Below the pieces are notes generated by a model, which was not told the DNA's origin, did not search any database, and saw only the letters and a list, made by a program, of their open reading frames with translations. From Flavobacteriales bacterium (lineage in GTDB: Bacteria > Bacteroidota > Bacteroidia > Flavobacteriales_F > PHOS-HE28): a stretch of DNA of 64,000 nt. How positions within the stretch are numbered: position 1 is the stretch's first letter; every line of letters begins with the position of its first letter. The stretch is from contig JADJDP010000004.1 in the NCBI GenBank assembly GCA_016702645.1, positions 62,001-126,000 on the forward strand, given 5' to 3'. The translations under genes and the position numbers were made by a program. Below, in pieces: positions 55,690 through 64,000 of the stretch.

Positions 55690-56515
55690 ATGAGCACCGA
55701 GCACGCCATCAAGCGCATCTTCCATCCCACGGATCTTTCAAGGTCCAGCGAGGTAGCTTTTCACCATGCCCTTCGACTTGCGGTCGAAGCGCGCGCCTCG
55801 TTGACCATCCTTCATGTAGGATCGGATACGGAGTCTTGGGACGAGATGCCACAGGTCCGGAGAACGTTGAAGAGGTGGGGGCTGTTGAAGGACGAGAACG
55901 ACACGGAAGAATTCCTGACCCTTGGCATCCTGATCAGGAAGCTGATGGTCGGGGCCGGTGACCCGTTGAAGGCCTGCAAAGAGTACCTCGAGGATCATCC
56001 CACGGACCTGGTGGTCCTGGCCACCCATCAAGACGCGGGGCGCATGGCTTGGTTGAAACAAAAGGTGGCAGAGCCACTGGTGCGCGCTGTCGGGGAGGCG
56101 ACCTTGTTAGTACCGTCACAATGCCCCGGGTTCGTGCATCCGAAGACGGGAGCGGTCGGTCTGCGCCGCATCCTACTCCCCATCGCATCCGACCCGGATC
56201 CTGCACAAGCCGTGCGAGCGGCAACGCTCGTATCACGTCACCTTGGTTCAGGCGAAATGGAATTCACCCTGCTTTATGTAGGTGCAGCGGACATGCCTAC
56301 TCCCGTTGCCCGTCCAGGACGGCTGGAAATGGGATCGTATCGCGCGCGAAGGCGACATCGTGGAAACGATCCTTGCGGTTGAAAAGGAGATCAAGGCCGA
56401 CCTGATCGTCATGGCCACGAAAGGGCACGATGGCTTCCTGGACGCCTTGCGCGGAAGTACAACGGAGCGAGTGCTTCGGGGTGCCTCCTGCCCGATGTTG
56501 ACGGGCGTGGTATAG
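55690..56515 (+). CDS. Universal stress protein, tandem UspA, frameshifted
   Basis: About 274 residues if repaired. It starts at ATG 55690 (MSTEHAIKRIFHPTDLSRSS); the frame also opens at a TTG three codons earlier. Two UspA-type halves are seen: FHPTDLSRSSEVAFHHAL to DLVVLATHQD, and RILLPIASDPDPAQAVRA to DLIVMATKGHDGFLDALRGS with the ATP-binding-like G-x(2)-G end STTERVLRGASCPML. One base is extra at about 56297-56315, between DMPT and the VQDGWKWDRIAREGD segment. A cytosolic stress-response protein; the ligand is unknown. Confidence 0.82.
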
Positions 56516-56538
56516 AACTTCGGTCAGCACAACGTCGC

Positions 56539-56546
56539 TAGCTTCG
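56539..56546 (+). promoter_or_regulatory. Candidate -7 box (TAGCTTCG) for the aminotransferase pair
   Basis: TAGCTTCG lies 6 bp before the ATG at 56553 and is similar to the TACCTTCG before the PurF-like gene. Confidence 0.35.
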
Positions 56547-56552
56547 GTGCGC

Positions 56553-57716
56553 ATGTCCTCCACCATGATCCGATCGCCTTTGCGCAGCAAGCTCCCCCAC
56601 GTCGGCACCACCATTTTCACGGTGATGAGCAAGCTGGCGGCCGAGTGCGGCGCCATCAACCTCAGCCAAGGTTTTCCGGATTTCCCGATCGACGAGAAGT
56701 TGAGCGACTTGGTCAACGCGGCGATGAAAGCCGGGCACAACCAATACGCGCCGATGCCTGGCCTACCAGCGCTGCGCGAAGCGATCAGCAGCAAGGTGGA
56801 ACGGCTTTATGGCTTCAGCTATGATCCCGATACGGAAGTCACCGTGGCGTCCGGTGGCACGCAGGCCATCTTCACGGCCATTGGCGCGGTGGTGCATCCG
56901 GGTGATGAGGTGATCATCGTGGATCCGGCCTACGATTGCTATTCACCTACGGTGGAGTTGTTCGGCGGCAAGCCCGTGCATGTACGACTAGGCAACGACA
57001 TGAAGTTCGATGCGGATGCGGTCAAGCAGGCAATCACGCCGAAGACGCGCATGCTGATGATCAACACGCCGCACAACCCGGCGGGTACGATCCTGCGTGA
57101 TGCCGATATGAGACGCATCGCAACCATGCTGCGTGGCACGGACATCATCCTGCTCAGCGATGAGGTCTATGAGCATCTGGTCTTCGATGGCGAGCCGCAC
57201 GCTTCCGCGATCAACTATCCGGAACTGCGCGAACGCGCCTTCGTGATCTTCAGCTTCGGCAAGGTCTTCCACACCACCGGCTGGAAGATGGGCTATGCCC
57301 TTGCGCCGAAGGAGCTGATGGCCGAGTTCCGAAAGGTGCATCAGTTCAACGTCTTCAGCGCGAACACGCCCATCCAACATGCACTGGCGGCCTACATGAA
57401 GGAGCCAGCGAACTACGAGAACGTGCCATCCTTCTACCAAGCCAAGCGCGACCGCTTCGCGAAGGGCATGGCGAAGTCGAGGTTCAAGTTGTTGCCCTGC
57501 GAGGGCTCCTACTTCCAAACGGCGGACTACAGTGCGATCAGCCAGGAGGACGACATGACCTTCGCGCAGCGTGTGGCGCGTGAGATCGGTGTGGCCACCA
57601 TACCGCTGTCTCCCTTCTACAAGCAGCCACCGACCGACCAGCGCCTGCTGCGCTTTTGCTTCGCCAAACAGGACGCTACCTTGGACGCAGCCATCGAGAA
57701 GCTATGCCGGATCTGA
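56553..57716 (+). CDS. PLP aminotransferase, methionine/glutamine transaminase type
   Basis: A 387-residue class I/II aminotransferase close to the YbdL/MtnE group (methionine and other sulfur or aromatic 2-oxo acids; some members act on kynurenine). Motifs: NLSQGFPDFPIDEKL, NQYAPMPGLPALREAI, INTPHNPAGTILRD, the PLP lysine in SFGKVFHTTGWKMGY and the late RFCFAKQDATL. Start 56553 (MSSTMIRSPLRSKLP) is chosen; 56565 is also possible. The next gene, an omega-amidase, overlaps by 13 bp, which supports glutamine transamination with removal of the 2-oxo-glutaramate product. Confidence 0.88.
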   Translation: MSSTMIRSPLRSKLPHVGTTIFTVMSKLAAECGAINLSQGFPDFPIDEKLSDLVNAAMKAGHNQYAPMPGLPALREAISSKVERLYGFSYDPDTEVTVASGGTQAIFTAIGAVVHPGDEVIIVDPAYDCYSPTVELFGGKPVHVRLGNDMKFDADAVKQAITPKTRMLMINTPHNPAGTILRDADMRRIATMLRGTDIILLSDEVYEHLVFDGEPHASAINYPELRERAFVIFSFGKVFHTTGWKMGYALAPKELMAEFRKVHQFNVFSANTPIQHALAAYMKEPANYENVPSFYQAKRDRFAKGMAKSRFKLLPCEGSYFQTADYSAISQEDDMTFAQRVAREIGVATIPLSPFYKQPPTDQRLLRFCFAKQDATLDAAIEKLCRI

Positions 57717-58479
57717 GAGTGACACTTGTGCAGAGCATGCTCCATTGGGAGGATGCAGCTGCGAACCGCGCGATGTTCGGCCAGAAACTCGCCGCGCTGA
57801 AGGGCACGACCGACCTGATCGTGCTGCCGGAGATGTTCACCACCGGCTTCAGCATGCGTAGCGCGGATCTGGCGGAGACGATGGAGGGTGCCACGGTGCA
57901 ATGGATGCGCGAACAAGCGGCGGCCTGACGCCGCGCTCTATGGCAGCGCCATCATCACGGCGGCGGCAAGTACTTCAACCGGGGCTTTTCGTTCAGCCCG
58001 ATGGACAGGTCACGGTGTATGACAAGCGCCACCTCTTCCGCTTCGCGAACGAGAACGAGCACTATGCGCCGGGAACCGAACGTGTCGTCGTGGAATGGCG
58101 CGGATGGCGCATCCTGCTGCAAGTGTGCTTCGATCTGCGCTTCCCGGTCTTTGCGCGCAACCGAGCCGACTACGATGCGATCCTCTACGTGGCCAACTGG
58201 CCCGAAGCGCGGCGTTACCCGTGGAGCCAGTTGTTGATCGCGCGCGCTATCGAGAACCAATGCTATGTAGCGGGCCTGAACCGTGTTGGTATGGACGCCA
58301 AGGGCATCCACTACTCCGGTGATTCCGTCGTGGTCGATCCACGTGGTGCAGTGATCGGACAGGTCGATCCTTCACAAGAAGGAACAGCGACCATTGTTTT
58401 GGACCGTGCTTCATTGCAGGACTTCCGCGCGAAGTTCCCCGTGGCGCTCGACGCCGATGATTTTTCGCTGAAGCTATGA
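57704..58479 (+). CDS. Nitrilase-superfamily omega-amidase (YafV type), multiple frameshifts
   Basis: About 258 residues if repaired. It starts at ATG 57704, inside the end of the aminotransferase gene. The nitrilase triad is visible: Glu in LPEMFTTGFSM, Lys in VYDKRHLFRF and Cys in LLQVCFDLRFP; the rest (YVANWPEARRYPWSQLL, NQCYVAGLNRVG) also fits the family. Three single-base slips within 57920-57990 break the frame between VQWMREQAAA and FVQPDGQVTV. The enzyme hydrolyses 2-oxoglutaramate or 2-oxosuccinamate, which suits its aminotransferase neighbour. It is convergent with a T9SS gene (7-bp gap). Confidence 0.85.
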
Positions 58480-58486
58480 GGCGGCG

Positions 58487-61400
58487 TTAGCGCAACACCT
58501 GTACGTTCCCCATCTCGTTCTTCTCGAAGCTCGTCTCGCCGTCCTTGTCGGTAAAGAGCTTGTAGGCGATGCGCCAGACGTACATGTCGTTCTTCACGTA
58601 TTCGCCTTGGTAGGTGCCGTCCCATCCAGTGTTCAGGTCATCGCTTTCGAAAAGCAGCTCACCCCAGCGATCGAAGATCATCAAGCGCATACTGGCGATG
58701 CTCTTGCCTACCGGCACGAAGAAGTCGTTCACGCCATCGCCGTTCGGCGTGAACGTGTTGGGGATGAAGATGGTGGCGGGGCAGTACTCGATCACACGAG
58801 CCGAATCCTGGGCGGTACAGTCGTAAGCGTTCGTGACATGCACATAGTACCACCCGTAGGCGCTGGCCATGATCACCTGCGTTGTTTCGCCTGTGCTCCA
58901 AGAATGCTGCGACCCCGCATTGCCCGCGTCGATCACCACATACTTCGGCTCGTCGTCCAGGCAGGTGTGGAACTCGTTCACCGCCATGCGCGCGGGCGAA
59001 GGATTGAATAGCACGGTGATGTCATCATTGCGCGAGCAGTAGCCGTTGTTCACGGTAACGCTGTACGTGCCCGGTTGGCCGATGCCGATGGTCTGTGCAT
59101 TTGATCCGGTGCTCCACTGGTAGGTGGACCCGGTGTTGCCCGCATCCACCGTCAGCACTCGCCCTTCGCAGAGCACAGTGTCCACGCCGAGGTTCACGCT
59201 AGGCGGCGCAACGAAGGCCACGTCGGCGTCGAAGGTGCCGGAGCATCCAGCTTGGTTCGTTACGGTCACGCTGTAGGTGGAACCGCTGCTTACGGTGATG
59301 GTCTGGCTTGTCGCGTTGGTGTTCCACAGATAGGAGCAACCCACGTTGCCTGCGTCAAGGGTCACGGTCTCGCCACTGCAACGGGTGCTGTTCGCGAGTA
59401 CATCGACCGGCCCGGGAACCACCGTCACATTGATGACATCGCTCGCAGTACACCACCCATTGCTCACGGTCACGCTGTAGGTGCCGTTCGCGCTCACGTT
59501 GATCGTCTGCGTGGTCGCGTTCGTGTTCCACAAGTAGGTGGAGCCCGGCGTGCCTGCATCAAGCGTGAGGCTTTGGCCTTGACAGATGCTCGTATCGTTT
59601 CCGAGCGATACCGCAACCAGCGGAGCCAGCGTCACGACCGCATCGAAGGTGCCAACGCAGTTCTGCGCGGTGGTCACTTGAACAGAGTAGGTGCCGCTCG
59701 CAGTGGGTGTTATGCTCTGCGAAGTGGCGTTCGTGCTCCACAGGAACGTACTGCCTGGATTGCCTGCGTTCAAGGTCGGTAGCGAACTGATGCAGGTCGT
59801 AACGTCCTGCAAGGCATCGACGGGCATGGCGTTGAACTGCACGTTCACCGCATCGCTCGCGCTGCAATTGTTCGCATTGGTCACCGTAACGCTGTAGACA
59901 CCGCTCGTACTTGCATTGATCGTCTGTGTTGTCGCGTTCGTGCTCCAGAGGAAATTGCTTCCTGCATTGCCCGCGTCGAGCACCTGGTTCGTTGCGCCAC
60001 AGAGTGCGATGTCGTTCCCGAGGTTAACCACCGGTAGTGCGTGCAAGGTGACGTTGAACGTGGTGATGGCCTGGCAACCTTGACCGTCTGTGATGGTGAC
60101 AGTATGAGGGCCGCTCGCGGTCGGCACGATGGACGCAGTGCTAGCGCCGGTGTTCCATGCATAGCTCACGCCTGGCGCTGGTGCGGTCAATGTGGGCGGC
60201 ACGTTCGCACAAGCAGCCACGCTTTGCGTGGTAGGAGTGCTGGCGAAAGCGCGCGTGATCGTCACTTGGTCGCTCACCGAGCAGCCTCGCGCATCGCTGA
60301 CCGTGATAGTGTAGGTCGCTGTCACATCATTCGTGATGGTGGGTGCAGCTATCACGCTTGAATTCAAGTTCGCCGCTGGCGTCCACGCATAGTGCGGGTT
60401 TGGAACATTGTGCTGCACACCGAGCTGAAGTCCCAACGCACTGCATACCGTCTGGTCGGCACCCGCGTTGGCGGTATAGCCGGTGTTCACCACGATCGTG
60501 ATGCTCTGGGTGAGCTGGCAACCGCTGGCGGTATGTGTGACGGTACAGTTGTAGGTGGTCGTTTGTGTTGGTGTAGCGATCGGGTTGGCGATCGTGCTGT
60601 TGTTCAGTCCAGCCCCCGTCCAAGCGTAGGTGAGGCCGCTACCACCGCCGACAACCGCGTTCAATTGCGCGTTCTGTCCCTGGCAAAGCGTATCGCTGCT
60701 CGTGTTCACGTTCAGGCTGAAGAGCTGGCCGACGGTGATGGTGACGTCTTCGGTCGCCGTGCACCCTGAAGCGTTCACCGCGTTACCTCGTACGTGGTCG
60801 TGACGTTCGGTGTAGCGATCGGGTTCGCGATGCTGGTAGAACTCAGCGAGCCATCGTTCGGTGTCCAGGTGTAGATGATCCCAGCGCCCGAGTTGGCGTG
60901 GCTTGCAGTTGTGTTCCGGCGATGGAGCACAAGGTCATGTCGGGCGTTATGCTCAGGTCGAAGGCGGGGTCCACCTGCACGAACACACTATCGGTGTAGG
61001 AGCAACCACCAACAGGATCGATCGCGTTGAGCACGTACCATCCACTCGTTGTGGGCGTGGCGATCGGGCTTGGGCTCGACGCGTCGTTCAACGTACCCGG
61101 CTGCGACCATGCATAGCTCGCGTAGCTGTTGTCATAGCGGCCGATCAGCACCGCATCAAGGCTCCAGTTGTCCTGACCCGCCCCGGAGTTGGACGATTGA
61201 CGGAAGCGGAACATCGTGTTGGACGATTGTGCCGGAGCGCTTATGGGCACATCCATCGGTGTGAATTCCGGATAGCCGTTTTCGTTGAAGGTCGCCAGTG
61301 TGTTCCAGTTCAAACCGTTGTTCGTGCTGTACTCGAGCACTACATGTTCGCCCGCGTCGGCATCATCGCAGGGCACCGAGCCGGTGGCTATTTTGAGTTG

Positions 61401-63500
61401 GAAGTGGATATGCCCACCGCCGGTTGTGTTCGATCCGACCGTTTGCGCATAGCGCTGGCCATTGCCGTTGAAGTAGAGCGCGCCCGCTCCGATACTTCCG
61501 CACGCGTTGCTGATGCTGCCACCTTGGATCGCCGTCCACATGCTCCCAGTGGTGGCCTCCAGGTCATCTTGTGCGATGGCACGTAGCACCTGGCTACTGA
61601 GGTTGGTGGTGTTGCCCGCGCAGATCACGGCCGGCTGAACGGTCGCGTCCAATTCCACGATCGCACCTGGCTGTACTTGCACGAGGATGCTGTCCTGCAA
61701 ACTGCCGCAACCGTTCGGGCTCACTACTTCCACATGGTACCAGGTGGAGGCCGTCGGAGAGGCCGAGGGGTTGGCGATGGTCGCATCGCTCAGCGAGACC
61801 GATGGTGTCCAGTTGATCTCGAACCAGTTGGGGTCCGGCGATGGAGATAGATCGAGTTGCACGGGTTGATACTGGCACACATTGATCGTCGCACCGCCGT
61901 TCGCCGATGGTTCGATGCCCGGTGGCAGGGGAATGCCAACGTGATAGGTGAACGAGCGTGGACAGCCGCTGACCGGTAATTCTCCGGTAACGGTATAGCT
62001 CTCGCTGCCCGGAGGTACCACAGTGATGGTATTGCCCGTTCCGAGCACGGTGTTAGGATCGCTCACCGCTACCCAGTAGGCGTTGTTCAAGGGTACACTG
62101 CTGTTAAGCGTGACCGGGGTTCCGCCACACACGGTGGAGTCGTTCTGTACGTGCGGTGCGCCGATGTCATTGGCGGAAGTAGCGTAGCTCTCGCCGAAGC
62201 CGATCCCGAAGGAATAGGCTTGGAACCCACTGGCCGATTGTAAGCGATGCACGCCTTGTGACAAAGGGATCTTCGCATACGAGCGATCGGAGCAAGCACC
62301 GTACGGCTGGAAGAGCGCTGCGTTCACAGGTGCCCCGTCGAGGAAGAGTTGCGACGTGGCGGCGGTTTCCATCACCACGCTCACGCTGTGCTGGTTGATC
62401 TGCGTGGTGCTCGCCGAATGGAAGGATGCGCGCTTGGACGTGCGACCCGCAGGCGAAAGCACGAGCATGGATGGATCACCGTTTCCCACGCAGCTGTATC
62501 CCTCCATCACTTGCACCACGCTCACCGGTTTGTTGGCATCGATGCACACGGGTGTGCTTACCGTGTTGGCTTCATGCACCTGGCCGGAGTTGAGAACGAT
62601 GGGCGCTCCACCACTGATGGTGATGCTGGTATTGTTCTGGTGTGCCATCACACGATAGGTGGAACCGCTAACGCCGTTGATGGGGACCGTGTAATAGCGC
62701 GTTCCCCATGCCGTGATGGGAAGTAGTTGATCGAAGATGTGGTCGCATGCGGAGCAGGATCCCGGGGCGGTGGCGCACATGGCTCCGCCGAACACTGCGA
62801 ATGGTCGGCAGGGTCCGCTTTGATCGGTGGCTTCCACGAGCGTACCGGTGAGGTCCAAGATGTCCGTAGCCGCCTGGATCTGGTAGGTCTGTCCTTCGTC
62901 AAGGTCCACAACGAAGGGCACACCTGCAGCATGACCACCGGCGGTGTTCGCCGTAGGAGTGATCCGCACCTGCGTTCCATCCTGCGTGGCAAGCACGAGC
63001 ATTTCGCTCTTGTGCAGGTTGTTGAAGTTGGGCATGCCGTGGTAGCTGTCCACGCGGTACACGGTTCCCAGAGAAGGTTCGGGCAGGACCTGGCTGAGGT
63101 CGGTCGTGTAGTTCTGGTAGCTGCTGATGAAGACGTTCACACTGTCCTGGCTCTGTACCAGCACGCCTTTGTTCAGCACGGCTTCGGTCCCGCTGTTCTC
63201 TGCGGAATTCGGTACATCCACCACGGCGACCGCGTTCGCCCCAACGGTGAAGTTGGTGCTCCAACCACCACCGGGAATGCTGATGGTACCATTGGTCGCC
63301 ACGGTGGAGGCGATGTGCACTTTCAAGCTCTGCGCAGCGAAACCGTTCTGCATGTAGCCAGCCCAGAAGCGCGTGCCCCGGGAGGGCAGTTGCTGTGGGT
63401 TTTGCGCCAGCACGGGAACGCTCAGCAAGGTCCAAAGGACCAATGTGAACGCCCATGTGGATCGGACGGTCCCGGGGTGCGGGAAAGGGCTATGCGGCAT
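58487..63500 (-). CDS. Giant T9SS type B surface protein with IgGFc-binding-like N-terminus
   Basis: About 1670 residues after two frame repairs. It starts at ATG 63500 with a signal peptide (TWAFTLVLWTLLSVPVLA). Residues 35-430 match the IgGFc-binding module of bacterial surface proteins (GTRFWAGYMQNGFA, VYRVDSYHGMPNFNNLHKSE, WGTRYYTVPINGVSGSTYRV). Then come about fourteen Ig/PKD-like units with repeated G.Y.V.V endings and GCS/CSA..D cysteines. The C-terminus (FIPNTFTPNGDGVNDFFVPV to NEMGNVQVLR) is the type B sorting domain. The frame slips at about 60888-60896 and 60780; between them WTPNDGSLSSTSIANPI restores the repeat. It is probably a large adhesin or gliding-linked surface protein. 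Confidence 0.87.
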
Positions 63501-63596
63501 ACATCTCCACCGAAGAGCAGGGGTGGTGGCGGCCGTTCTACGCCATCGGCCAAGGCAAGGTTCAGGGGGATGGAAGACCGCTTCCGGACGATGTGT

Positions 63597-64000
63597 TCAG
63601 GGTCTTGCCACCTTCCAGGTGATCCCCAAGTCCCAGGCCGCACGCACGTTCAAGACCTCACGGTGGTGCCAGACCATTTCCGGCTGTAGGCCTGTGGACC
63701 AGTTACCGGTATCCCAACGTCCGTTGCCGTTGGCGTCCTCGATCATGCGCAGTGTGTGATTCCCCGGGGTGAGGCGCTCCCATTTCACCGTATTCGCGGT
63801 GTTCGCAGGCGCCTCGCGCACCAAATGTCCTTGGCCGTCGAGCAATTGGATCAACAGCGTTGCGGAAGAAGCGGTCGGCATTTCCAGCGTTACGCGCAAG
63901 GTGCCGGTACGTTGTTCCGCTGCACGACCGATGCCGACCTTCAAGGTGTCATTGGAACCGGAGTAGATGTCCCGCACTGCTTTGGGCAGGATCATCAGCG
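63597..64000 (-). CDS. C-terminal part of an Ig-like/lipoprotein-type protein, cut by window end
   Basis: Only the last 134 residues or so are visible; the gene continues beyond 64000. The segment GTLRVTLEMPTASSATLLIQ, then MIEDANGNGRWDTGNWSTGL and VRAAWDLGITWKV, matches the C-terminal beta domain of Bacteroidota Ig-like (SbsA-type) lipoproteins, including the D.N.NG.WD calcium-like loop. It carries no T9SS tail at the visible end. It lies 96 bp downstream of the start of the giant surface protein, on the same strand. Confidence 0.7.
   Translation of the reverse strand, partial: LMILPKAVRDIYSGSNDTLKVGIGRAAEQRTGTLRVTLEMPTASSATLLIQLLDGQGHLVREAPANTANTVKWERLTPGNHTLRMIEDANGNGRWDTGNWSTGLQPEMVWHHREVLNVRAAWDLGITWKVARP

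Noticed and set aside
55605..55691. 28-residue minus-strand ORF before the universal stress gene
   Set aside because: Too short, overlaps the start of the opposite gene and shows no promoter or similarity; composition alone is not enough.

Overview
The window is a GC-rich chromosomal segment of a Bacteroidota bacterium, most likely an uncultured marine- or sludge-type Flavobacteriales relative (inference). The evidence is eight proteins with type IX secretion (T9SS) C-terminal sorting domains, a GldL-like membrane protein, a DUF2480 gene at the end of a SUF operon, a LytS/LytTR sensor pair with a beta-propeller sensor, a one-subunit SdhCAB complex, and TAnnTTTG-type -7 promoter boxes. I found no rRNA, tRNA, CRISPR array, phage or transposase.

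Layout. 1-5.8 kb: two large T9SS proteins built from exact tandem repeats. 5.9-8.1 kb: a small secreted protein, then the kynurenine-pathway pair 3-hydroxyanthranilate dioxygenase and ACMS decarboxylase. 8.1-12 kb: a type B T9SS protein with SBBP and PKD-like repeats. 12.1-14 kb: a PurF-family amidophosphoribosyltransferase. 14-17.8 kb: a polytopic membrane protein coupled to a HEYNH metallopeptidase. 17.9-24.6 kb: a complete minus-strand SUF Fe-S assembly operon (sufA-B-C-D-S-E-T, then DUF2480). 24.7-37.3 kb: a Y-family polymerase (dinB), two T9SS proteins, an ABC ATPase with an ABC-2 permease/M1 aminopeptidase fusion, and a short DnaE-type polymerase. 37.5-42.2 kb: thiL, a T9SS protein, a TPR-like protein and a lipoprotein. 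42.2-46 kb: a two-component system. 46.3-46.9 kb: a structured, leader-like RNA region and two very small ORFs. 47-51.8 kb: a T9SS protein, a GldL-like protein, aminopeptidase P and two small proteins. 51.9-55.5 kb: sdhCAB. 55.7-58.5 kb: a universal stress protein and a methionine aminotransferase/omega-amidase pair. 58.5-64 kb: a giant IgGFc-binding-like type B T9SS protein and the end of another gene.

The genes form functional groups. The SUF operon supplies Fe-S clusters to enzymes such as SdhB. The sdhCAB genes form respiratory complex II. The 3-HAO/ACMSD pair opens and decarboxylates the tryptophan-derived ring. The aminotransferase/omega-amidase pair fits glutamine-dependent methionine salvage. 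DinB and the short DnaE together suggest a damage-tolerance polymerase set.

Caution: at least 20 single-base frameshifts interrupt otherwise well-conserved genes, including sufC, sufD, sufS, dnaE, dinB, ACMSD and the omega-amidase. A 66-bp pure G/C tract destroys the end of sufE. The simplest reading is residual assembly or base-calling indels, so interrupted genes are annotated here as one locus with the frameshift positions given.
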